7,562 bases of DNA, taken from positions 1 through 7,562 of the forward strand of contig BTQZ01000078.1 in NCBI GenBank assembly GCA_036986135.1. The letters are read 5' to 3'. The notes under the pieces were generated by a model. It was not told the DNA's origin. It saw only the letters and a program-made list of their open reading frames with translations, and searched no databases. The DNA comes from JADFRG01 sp036986135 (GTDB lineage: Bacteria; Chloroflexota; Anaerolineae; Anaerolineales; E44-bin32). Positions 1-6,063 of the stretch are shown here, one piece after another. Every line of letters starts with the position of its first letter. Positions within the stretch are counted from its first letter, which is position 1. A program made the position numbers and the translations under genes.

Positions 1-3
1 AGG

Positions 4-75
4 TAGCGGGGGTCGGATTCGAACCGACGACCTTCAGGTTATGAGCCTGACGAGCTGCCACTGCTCCACCCCGCA
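4..75 (-). tRNA. Initiator tRNA-Met (fMet), anticodon CAU
   Basis: On the minus strand this folds into a complete cloverleaf of 72 bases up to the discriminator A. The acceptor arm is UGCGGGG against CCCCGCU, the D stem GAGC/GCUC, the anticodon arm UCAGG-CUCAUAA-CCUGA, and the T arm GUCGG-UUCGAAU-CCGAC. The anticodon CAU lies at 41-43. Three features mark it as the initiator rather than elongator Met or Ile2: position 1 does not pair with 72 (U1 faces U72), the D stem has A11-U24, and the anticodon stem ends in G30-C40 and G31-C39. Two details are unusual. The mismatch is U-U rather than the common C-A, and pair 29-41 is A-U rather than G-C. The D loop has only seven bases. The bases after A73 read CCT, so a full CCA is not encoded and must be completed by nucleotidyltransferase. 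Confidence 0.95.
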
Positions 76-106
76 GCGTTTTGCGCCTTCGGTCGACGCG
101 GGCGGC

Positions 107-115
107 ATTATATCA
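107..115 (-). promoter_or_regulatory. Extended -10 promoter of initiator tRNA-Met
   Basis: The minus strand reads TGATATAAT, a perfect TATAAT at 112-107 preceded by TGn, which is an extended -10 element. No good -35 box lies 16-18 bases upstream, as is typical when TGn is present. Transcription should start near 100, about 25 bases before the mature tRNA 5' end at 75. The stretch just after the -10 is very GC-rich (GCCGCCCGCG). Such discriminators are typical of stable-RNA promoters under growth-rate or stringent control in proteobacteria; carrying that over to this organism is an inference. Confidence 0.75.
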
Positions 116-341
116 TATGCCCTACGGGACCCTTGGAATCGAGCCCGCGTCCGCAACTCGTCACCCAGCATCGACGTTACCAGGCCAATGGATCTCTTAT
201 GTAAAGCGTTGTTGCGGCCACCCGAAATGCCAAGTGAAACTGCTGAGATGGATGGAGATTCGCGGAAATGCGGATGGGTGGAATGCGAACTGAGACCCGG
301 TCGGTTGATGATCGTGAAGCGCGATTACCAAGTGAGAAGAA

Positions 342-731
342 TCATCCGCCGCCCAGCAGCGCCAACCAGACCTCCCAAGTTGTGGGCGGTTCCACCGGCG
401 CCTGAGGCGGTTGCGCGGCAGGTGCGGGGGACTCCTCGGCCGGCAGCGGCACGACCAGCCGCTCTCCTTCTTTGATCAATTTCGCCTGTGAGCGCGCCCA
501 CGCTTCTATGCTGGCGTCGTCTCCAGCAGTAGCGCTTTTCGCTTCGAGCTCCTCATTGAGCGATTCCAGTCGCTTAACTTGAGTGGCCAACCTGCGCGTC
601 TCGCGCTCCATCCTGCGCGCGTCGGTCATGCGCCGGGTGAGATCGCCCACGATGAGAATCCCCACGATGAGCGCCACCAGCAGCCAAAAGCTCGAGATCC
701 TTCCTGTTCCTTCGCTCATAAGGCGAGACAT
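342..731 (-). CDS. FtsB/DivIC-like septum formation initiator protein
   Basis: This is a small single-pass membrane protein of about 129 residues with the architecture of the FtsB/DivIC/FtsL divisome family. Numbered from the ATG at 731, it has a short cytoplasmic N-terminus, one transmembrane helix (about 14-29, SFWLLVALIVGILIVG) and a charged coiled coil (about 33-66). Next comes the segment IEAWARSQAKLIKEGERLVV (75-94), which matches the family pattern of a Trp/Ala-Arg helix followed by a short strand ending in PLP. A Pro/Ala-rich linker (98-117) leads to a Trp-containing tail (TTWEVWLALLGGG). Family members scaffold the septal peptidoglycan synthase complex; which member this corresponds to cannot be decided from sequence. 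The start is uncertain: ATG at 719 or TTG at 758 are also in frame, and none has a good ribosome binding site. The TTG would sit at the predicted transcription start, which argues against it. Likely first gene of its own transcript. Confidence 0.8.
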   Translation of the reverse strand: MSRLMSEGTGRISSFWLLVALIVGILIVGDLTRRMTDARRMERETRRLATQVKRLESLNEELEAKSATAGDDASIEAWARSQAKLIKEGERLVVPLPAEESPAPAAQPPQAPVEPPTTWEVWLALLGGG

Positions 732-764
732 CTTACCGGAGGCAAGTTGGTGCGGCAAGCCGCC

Positions 765-795
765 ATTATGCGTGCAAGACCTACGCCAAAGTCAG
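765..795 (-). promoter_or_regulatory. Candidate promoter of the FtsB-like gene
   Basis: CATAAT at 770-765 matches the -10 consensus at five of six positions. A weak -35-like CTGACT lies at 795-790 with a long 19-base spacer. The site lies downstream of the tRNA-Leu terminator and would start transcription near 757, giving a 25-40 base leader to the ATG at 731 or 719. Position relative to the terminator is the main support; the -35 is poor. Confidence 0.35.
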
Positions 796-852
796 GCGTG
801 ATCGACTTCTGCGGTACCAACTCGGGACTGGAAAAGGCGCTTGAAATAAGCA

Positions 853-872
853 GGCCCCGATTTCTCGGGGCC
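853..872 (-). terminator. Rho-independent terminator after tRNA-Leu
   Basis: The minus strand forms a perfect 8-bp stem, GGCCCCGA/TCGGGGCC, closed by a GAAA (GNRA-type) tetraloop. It is followed by the T-rich stretch TGCTTATTTC. The stem begins only two bases beyond the tRNA-Leu discriminator base, so it ends the tRNA transcript and probably also read-through from fabF-rnc-smc. The T tract is interrupted, but the stem is very strong. Confidence 0.8.
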
Positions 873-874
873 CA

Positions 875-959
875 TGCCGAAGGCGGGAGTCGAACCCGCA
901 TGCCCACAAGGGGCACTGCGCCCTGAACGCAGCGCGTCTGCCAGTTCCGCCACTTCGGC
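875..959 (-). tRNA. tRNA-Leu, anticodon CAG
   Basis: This is a class II tRNA of 85 bases up to the discriminator A. The acceptor stem is GCCGAAG/CTTCGGC. The anticodon arm is CTGCG-TTCAGGG-CGCAG with anticodon CAG at 923-925, reading CUG codons. The long variable arm pairs GCCC with GGGC, and the T arm is GCGGG-TTCGACT-CCCGC. The long variable arm, discriminator A and CAG anticodon identify leucine. CCA is not encoded; the next bases are TGG. The gene begins 29 bases after the smc stop codon and its 3' end abuts a terminator hairpin, so it is probably transcribed at least partly as the tail of the smc transcript. Confidence 0.96.
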
Positions 960-967
960 GCCGTGCC

Positions 968-973
968 ATTCTA
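968..973 (-). promoter_or_regulatory. Possible -10 box for tRNA-Leu
   Basis: TAGAAT on the minus strand lies eight bases before the mature tRNA-Leu 5' end, in the 29-base gap after smc. It would start transcription almost exactly at the tRNA 5' end. No acceptable -35 sequence is found 16-18 bases upstream (the bases there are CCGCCT), so this may be chance and the tRNA may depend on smc read-through. Confidence 0.25.
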
Positions 974-988
974 CCGCGCGAGGGGTCG

Positions 989-3900
989 CTAGGCGGCCAG
1001 TTTCTCGGTTGCTTGGTCGAGACGCAGGCTGATCACTTCGCTGGCCTTGTCCTTGCCCAGGCTGATTCCGTAGAGAACCGCCGCTTCCTGAATGGTCTGC
1101 CGATTATGCGTGATGACCAGGAACTGGGTGTCTTCGCTCAGTTCCTTCAGGATTTCTCCAAACCTCAATACGTTGCTCTCGTCGAGCATCGCATCCACCT
1201 CATCCAAAACACAGAAAGGAGTAGGCGAAAGCTTGAGCAGGGCGAAGATCAAGGCGACCGCGGTCAGGCTGCGTTCGCCACCAGACAGCATTGCTAGCCC
1301 CCGCGTTCTGCGACCCGGGAGCCGGACTTCGATATCAATGCCAGGCCGATCTGAGCCCTCGACATGAAGCAGCCTCAATTTCGCCGCGCCCCCGTCGAAC
1401 AGACGCACGAAATAGTCCTCGAAAGCCTCTGCCACCGCTTCGAAGGTGATCTGAAATTGACTCGCCATCTGCTCATCGAGCTGCTCAATCACCTGCTTGA
1501 GGTGGACCTCGGCCTGATTCAAATCTTCAATTTGCTCGCTAAGGAAGGAGTGCCGCTCCCGGACTTCCTCGTACTCTCGCTTGGCTGCCAGGTTGATGGA
1601 ACCCATCCTTCGCAGCTTCCTGCGCAGTTTGTCGACCTGCTTATCCAGATCCTCCGGGAGGATATCAATCCGCTGCAGGCGCGCCACCAGACCCTCCAGA
1701 GGCAATGGCTCCTGACCCTCGCCACCCCGATAGCTCACGAGTCCGAAATCCTCCTGCAAGCGGCGCTCCATCTCGACCGATTGCTGTTTGAGGCGTGCCA
1801 GCTCAATTTGCGTCGAGGTGTAGCGATCCTCCGCCCTTCGTCGCGCTTCTCGGCTCTCTGACTCGGCAGCGAGTATCTGCGTCCGTCGGTCGTCCGCAGC
1901 GTTGAGAGCTGCGTCCAGGTTCTCCAATTCTGTAGTGGCGGCGGAGGATTGAGCCAATTGGCTCTCAAGCTGGACCTGTATCTCCTCCACGCGATCTCGG
2001 GTTCGGCTCCGCTCCTTGGTGTTCCGAAGAAGTTGGCTGCGGATCTCGGTCAGTCTTCCAGCGTAGCTGTGAAACTGCTCCTCGAGGCTGTTGGCCTTGG
2101 CCTGCGAGGCCCTTACTACCTCGCCGGAGAGCTCCGCTCGCACTTCCGCCTCCAGGCGCTCGCGCTGATCCATGAGCTCGGCTCGGTTCAGCTCCAGGCG
2201 CTTGATCTTTCCGTCCACCTGCTCGAGCCGTGCCCGCATCCGCTCCGGGTCTTCAAGGGATTTACCGTTGGCCGATACCAGCACGTGCCCTGCGGGATAG
2301 AACACCTCTCCGGACAGGGTGACGACCCGCGCGTCCAGCGGGAGTCCCTCCAGCACGCGCCGGGCCGACTTACGATCCCGGACCACCAGGGTGCGGCCCA
2401 GCAGCAACTGGATGGCGCTCTCGTATTCTGGTGCGGTGGCAACAAAGTCCACGGCACATCCCAGACAATCTGGGTCGCCTGGGACCTGCAGCGGCGGCAG
2501 CCGACGCGAGCGGGTCAGGGGCAACAACCCCAACTTACCCTTCGGGTGTTCGCCAGTTAGCCAATCCAGAGCCGATTCGACCTGGGTTGTGTCCTTGAAG
2601 ACCACCCCTCGATCGAATCCATCCAGCACCGCCAGGATGGCGGTTTCGAAACTTGGCTTTACCTTGAGATTCTGGCCCAGGTTTCCAATCAGACCCGGCA
2701 GTGCGCCGCGGTGGGCGGCCTCCTGCATACGCTGCACAAATTGATCCGAATCGAGCGCGGCCTTGGAAGTTAGCTCGAGCCGAGCTTCGAGGGAGGCGCG
2801 TTCCTGCGAGAGACGCAGCATCTGACCATCCAGCACTTTGAGACGATCTGTGAGCTTGCTGCGCTCATGTTCGGCCTGGGCCTCGGACCTAGCCTGTATG
2901 AAGCCGGGCAGGTCCTGCGCCTTCGCCTTCGCTTCCTCCTTGGCCACGACCAGCCGCTCGCCTACGTCGGCTTTGGCAGTTTCCAGTCCGACGATCTCTC
3001 CGTCGAATGAACGTTCCTCATCCTGGAGCCAGACCAACCTCTGTTCTGCGACTGCGAGATCGCGCGTCATGGCCTCCCGCTTCGCAGCGGCCTGCCTGAC
3101 CTGCTCCGCTAGGCTTCGCCTTCGATCCTTGAGTTCATTCACACGTTCGCCGGTTTGACTGAGCGATCGAGTGGCCGATTCGCTTTCGCTGAGCAGCTCG
3201 TCGCGCTCGCGAGCCGCCAATTCGGCGCCTTCCTTCACCGCCTTGAGCTTATCTTGAAGCGCGTACCAGTGGTGCCCATACCATTGCTCGAGGGCTTGCT
3301 TCAGCCCCTCCAGAACCAGATCATGAGCCTCTGCTTGTTCTGCCTGACGCTCGAGACTCCGTAGGCGAGGCCGAATCTCCGCCAAAATGTCCTTCACCCG
3401 GTCCAAGTTCAGACGGGTCTTCTCCAAGCGGCGAAGCGATTCATCGCGCCTCATCCGATGGACCGCGATCCCAGCCGCCTCCTCAAAAAGCTTGCTTCGC
3501 TCTTCCGCCCTGAGTGAAAGCACAGAATCCACAAGCCCTTGCCCAACGATGGTGTAGTTCCGTTCCGCAAGGCCACTGCTTCCGAGCAAGTCTTGAATAT
3601 CACGCAATCGAACCCGTTGGCCGTTCAGAAGGTACTCGTTCTTGCCATCGCGATGAGCCCTTCGGCCAACGCTGACCTCAGCATAGTCGATGGGCAACCA
3701 CCCATCAGAATTGTCGAAGGTTATGGTGGCAGCCGCCATTCCCGCCCTGGATCTCCCCTGCGATCCAGCGAAGATCATGTCTTCCGTCTTGCGTCCCCGA
3801 AGCGACCGGTAGGACTGTTCTCCAAGCACCCACCGGATGGAATCGGCAATGTTTGATTTGCCCGAGCCGTTGGGGCCGACAACGGCGGTTACCGTGCCGG

Positions 3901-3991
3901 CGAAATCAAAGCGGATCTTGTTGGCGAAGCTCTTGTAGCCCTGTAATTCCAGCGATTTGAGACGCGGGGCATTGCCAAGATTAATTTTCAT
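989..3991 (-). CDS. smc: Chromosome segregation ATPase SMC
   Basis: SMC is the ATPase core of bacterial condensin. It dimerises through its hinge and works with ScpA and ScpB (not in this window) to organise and segregate the chromosome. All head motifs are present, numbered from the ATG at 3991 (1000 residues): Walker A GPNGSGKS (39-46), the arginine region SLRG (about 63-66), Q-loop Q151, signature LSGGERS (902-908), Walker B VLDEVD (928-933, with D930 and E931) and switch H962. Coiled coils span about 165-425 and 575-835 around a hinge at roughly 427-570. The ATG is preferred over the in-frame TTG at 3997 because AAGAAGGG lies seven bases before the ATG but directly abuts the TTG. The ATG overlaps the rnc stop. 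Typical SMCs have about 1150-1200 residues; both arms here are shorter by a similar amount. The hinge's usual glycine-rich edge is altered. The reading frame is intact. Confidence 0.97.
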   Translation of the reverse strand: MKINLGNAPRLKSLELQGYKSFANKIRFDFAGTVTAVVGPNGSGKSNIADSIRWVLGEQSYRSLRGRKTEDMIFAGSQGRSRAGMAAATITFDNSDGWLPIDYAEVSVGRRAHRDGKNEYLLNGQRVRLRDIQDLLGSSGLAERNYTIVGQGLVDSVLSLRAEERSKLFEEAAGIAVHRMRRDESLRRLEKTRLNLDRVKDILAEIRPRLRSLERQAEQAEAHDLVLEGLKQALEQWYGHHWYALQDKLKAVKEGAELAARERDELLSESESATRSLSQTGERVNELKDRRRSLAEQVRQAAAKREAMTRDLAVAEQRLVWLQDEERSFDGEIVGLETAKADVGERLVVAKEEAKAKAQDLPGFIQARSEAQAEHERSKLTDRLKVLDGQMLRLSQERASLEARLELTSKAALDSDQFVQRMQEAAHRGALPGLIGNLGQNLKVKPSFETAILAVLDGFDRGVVFKDTTQVESALDWLTGEHPKGKLGLLPLTRSRRLPPLQVPGDPDCLGCAVDFVATAPEYESAIQLLLGRTLVVRDRKSARRVLEGLPLDARVVTLSGEVFYPAGHVLVSANGKSLEDPERMRARLEQVDGKIKRLELNRAELMDQRERLEAEVRAELSGEVVRASQAKANSLEEQFHSYAGRLTEIRSQLLRNTKERSRTRDRVEEIQVQLESQLAQSSAATTELENLDAALNAADDRRTQILAAESESREARRRAEDRYTSTQIELARLKQQSVEMERRLQEDFGLVSYRGGEGQEPLPLEGLVARLQRIDILPEDLDKQVDKLRRKLRRMGSINLAAKREYEEVRERHSFLSEQIEDLNQAEVHLKQVIEQLDEQMASQFQITFEAVAEAFEDYFVRLFDGGAAKLRLLHVEGSDRPGIDIEVRLPGRRTRGLAMLSGGERSLTAVALIFALLKLSPTPFCVLDEVDAMLDESNVLRFGEILKELSEDTQFLVITHNRQTIQEAAVLYGISLGKDKASEVISLRLDQATEKLAA

Positions 3992-4719
3992 ACCCAACCC
4001 TTCTTAAGAGTTTTAAGTGCTTCAGTGGCGGCTGCTTGAGCGGCCTCCTGCTTGCTCTTACCGCGGCCCTGCGCGGTGGGCTGTTCGCCTACGCTGACCT
4101 CGACGACAAATTCCCGGGCGTGATCGGGACCGGTTGAATCGATCGTGCGGTAGCGTGGCGTCTCACCCAGCTCGGCCTGCGCCCAGATTTGAAGCAAACT
4201 GCGGTCGTCCACCAAGCTCTCGTCTTCCATCGCCTGATCCACGGCTCCAGGGAGCCGGGGTTCCAGAAAGGCGGCCACCGCCTCCAGGCCCGAATCGATA
4301 TACAGGGCACCCATTATCGATTCGAAGGCGTCGCAGAGCAGCGCCTGGCGTGCCCGCCCTCCGGAGGTTTCTTCTCCATGCCCCAATAGCACGGCCTCTC
4401 CCAAATGGATCTCCTCTGCAAATGCCGCGAGCTGCTCCGTGCGTACAAGCGCTGAGCGCAGGCGCGTCAGCTGACCTTCGTCCATCTCCGGATAGTGGCG
4501 GTAGATCCAGGCGGCAATAAGGAAATCGAGGGCCGCGTCCCCCAGAAACTCGAGCCGCTCGTTATCTTCCTGGATCTCGGGATTCTCGTTGACATAGGAG
4601 CTGTGAGTCAGCGCGCGCCGAACCAGCTGCAGGTCATTGAAGTGGAGACCAGCCTGCTGGACAAATTCGTCTGGCGTCAGCATCAGTACGCCTGAATCAA
4701 TGGAACGCGGATTTGCCAT
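3988..4719 (-). CDS. rnc: Ribonuclease III
   Basis: RNase III is a Mg-dependent endonuclease that cuts double-stranded RNA, including rRNA precursors. The 243-residue length is normal. The catalytic domain (about 14-160) carries the signature NERLEFLGD (53-61). The expected catalytic acids are E57, D61, D130 and E133, the last two within CDAFESIMGALY. A C-terminal dsRNA-binding domain (about 170-238) ends with the basic helix KSKQEAAQAAATEAL. Its TGA stop overlaps the smc ATG (ATGA), and the smc ribosome binding site lies within its last codons, suggesting coupled translation. It follows fabF by 57 bases. The start is not certain: ATG at 4683 (protein beginning MLTPDEF) also fits the family, and neither start has a strong ribosome binding site. 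Confidence 0.97.
   Translation of the reverse strand: MANPRSIDSGVLMLTPDEFVQQAGLHFNDLQLVRRALTHSSYVNENPEIQEDNERLEFLGDAALDFLIAAWIYRHYPEMDEGQLTRLRSALVRTEQLAAFAEEIHLGEAVLLGHGEETSGGRARQALLCDAFESIMGALYIDSGLEAVAAFLEPRLPGAVDQAMEDESLVDDRSLLQIWAQAELGETPRYRTIDSTGPDHAREFVVEVSVGEQPTAQGRGKSKQEAAQAAATEALKTLKKGWV
3998..4005 (-). promoter_or_regulatory. Ribosome binding site that decides the smc start
   Basis: AAGAAGGG on the minus strand ends seven bases before the smc ATG at 3991-3989 and is immediately adjacent to the upstream in-frame TTG at 3997-3995. The normal spacing supports the ATG. The site is inside the rnc coding region. Confidence 0.7.
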
Positions 4720-4776
4720 TCCGAAGGATGAGCTAACCGCGTCCCGAGTTCCCTTTCCCCTTCACGGGGCGGGATT

Positions 4777-6015
4777 TTAGCTTGAGAAGCCCTGAAAAGC
4801 TAGAACCGCATTATGGCCCCCGAAACCGAAGGCGTTGCTGATTGCGACGTCCACTTTGCCCTGGCGGGCCTCATTCGGGACGTAGTCGAGGTCGCACTCC
4901 GGGTCGGGCGTGCGATAGTGAATGGTGGGCGGGATGATGTCATTTCGAATGGCCTGGATACAGAAGATCGCTTCCAGCGCCCCAGTGGCCCCCATCATGT
5001 GCCCCGTCATGGATTTGGTTGAAGAAATCGGGACGTCGTAGGCCGCTTCGCCGAAGGCAGCTTTGATGGCACGCGTCTCGGATAGATCGTTCAGGGGCGT
5101 GGCCGTGCCGTGCGCATTAATGTAGTCCACTCGATCCGGAGAAATGCCTGCCATCTCCATTGCGCCAGCCATCGCAGCCGCCCCTCCCGCACCGTCCTCG
5201 GCCGGCGCGGTAATGTGATAGGAATCCGAGGTGGAGCTGTAGCCCACCAGCTCCGCCAATATCTCGGCCCCCCTTGCCCGCGCGCGTTTCAGATTCTCCA
5301 GTACGATGACCGCCGCCCCCTCCCCCATAACCAGCCCATCTCGATCCTTGTCGAACGGGGCGGGAGTGGAGGTGTAATCCTCATTTCGGCGCGACATGGC
5401 GCCCAATCGATCGAAACCGCTCACGCCGATCCGGCTGATCACGGCGTCCGATGCCCCGGCCACGGCTACATCCACTGTGTCTGCGATGATCATCTGTGCC
5501 GCCTGACCGATCGCGTCCGAGCCGGAAGCACAAGCGGAGGCCAAAGAAAATGTGGGTCCCCTGAATCCGTTCTCGATCGAGACCAGCCCGGCTGCACCAT
5601 TTGGCATGAACTTTGGAATAATGAAGGGTGTGATTCTGCGGGCCCCTTTCTCGATGTAGGCGAGCATCGCTTCTTCAATGCTGAGAATTCCACCCACTGC
5701 GGAGGATATGATCACCGACGCTCGACCGGCCTCTTCTGGCTCAACCTTTAGCCCGGCCTGTTGGATCGCCTGCTTGGCGGCTGCGATTCCGAATTGCTGA
5801 AATCGATCTATGCGCCTGGCTTCTCGCTTTTGCATGTAGTCTTCTGGATCGAATCCCTTGACTTCACAAGCGATTTGAACCAGCAAACCCTCGGGGTCGA
5901 ACAGCGTAATCGGCCCCACGCCCGAAACTCCCTCTATGGCGTTGCCCCACGTCTCATCCACAGAATTCCCCATGGGACTGACTGTCCCCATTCCGGTTAC
6001 TACCACGCGTCTCAT
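4777..6015 (-). CDS. fabF: Beta-ketoacyl-ACP synthase II (FabF, KAS II)
   Basis: FabF is the condensing enzyme of type II fatty acid synthesis. It joins malonyl-ACP to a growing acyl-ACP and releases CO2. The 412-residue length matches the family. The catalytic triad is complete: C162 in SACASG, H302 in NAHGTATPLND and H339 in STKSMTGHMMGATG, with K334 in the same motif. The C-terminal FGFGGHN (396-402) contains the expected gatekeeper Phe. The N-terminus (RRVVVTGMG) is typical, and GGAGA (6029-6025) provides a plausible ribosome binding site for the ATG at 6015. The neighbours are unusual only in that acpP, often beside fabF, is not here; rnc and smc follow directly. The Cys-His-His set argues for an elongating KAS I/II enzyme and against FabH, which uses Cys-His-Asn. 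Confidence 0.97.
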   Translation of the reverse strand: MRRVVVTGMGTVSPMGNSVDETWGNAIEGVSGVGPITLFDPEGLLVQIACEVKGFDPEDYMQKREARRIDRFQQFGIAAAKQAIQQAGLKVEPEEAGRASVIISSAVGGILSIEEAMLAYIEKGARRITPFIIPKFMPNGAAGLVSIENGFRGPTFSLASACASGSDAIGQAAQMIIADTVDVAVAGASDAVISRIGVSGFDRLGAMSRRNEDYTSTPAPFDKDRDGLVMGEGAAVIVLENLKRARARGAEILAELVGYSSTSDSYHITAPAEDGAGGAAAMAGAMEMAGISPDRVDYINAHGTATPLNDLSETRAIKAAFGEAAYDVPISSTKSMTGHMMGATGALEAIFCIQAIRNDIIPPTIHYRTPDPECDLDYVPNEARQGKVDVAISNAFGFGGHNAVLAFQGFSS

Positions 6016-6041
6016 GATCTGCGGTCTCCGTTGCCTGCTGC

Positions 6042-6051
6042 CAATATATTG
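6042..6051. promoter_or_regulatory. AT-rich palindrome upstream of fabF
   Basis: CAATATATTG is a perfect 10-base palindrome in the 48-base gap between the PLP-enzyme gene and fabF, the most AT-rich spot in its surroundings. It contains a -10-like TATATT on the minus strand (6048-6043), but no -35 is found at a suitable distance. It may be part of a fabF promoter or a small operator; nothing links it to a known regulator. Confidence 0.25.
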
Positions 6052-6063
6052 CTATTTATCTTG

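Noticed and set aside
81..293. Plus-strand open frame of 70 codons in the gap between tRNA-Met and the FtsB-like gene
   Set aside because: It starts inside the tRNA leader on the opposite strand, has no ribosome binding site, and its translation shows no domain or convincing composition.
41..475. Open frame of 144 codons on the plus strand
   Set aside because: It runs across the initiator tRNA, its promoter and antisense to the FtsB-like gene, with no ribosome binding site and no recognisable protein features.
1364..1861. Long plus-strand open frames within smc (also 1949-2560 and 2838-3158)
   Set aside because: They are antisense shadows of a coiled-coil gene; the minus-strand protein is continuous and carries all SMC motifs.
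4755..4772. Possible hairpin terminator between fabF and rnc (CCCC-GTGAA-GGGG on the minus strand)
   Set aside because: The stem is only four base pairs and is followed by AAAGGGAA rather than a T tract, so termination is unlikely.
5110..5751. 213-codon plus-strand open frame within fabF
   Set aside because: The fabF strand encodes a full-length enzyme with all catalytic residues; the antisense translation is Cys/His/Arg-rich without domain structure.
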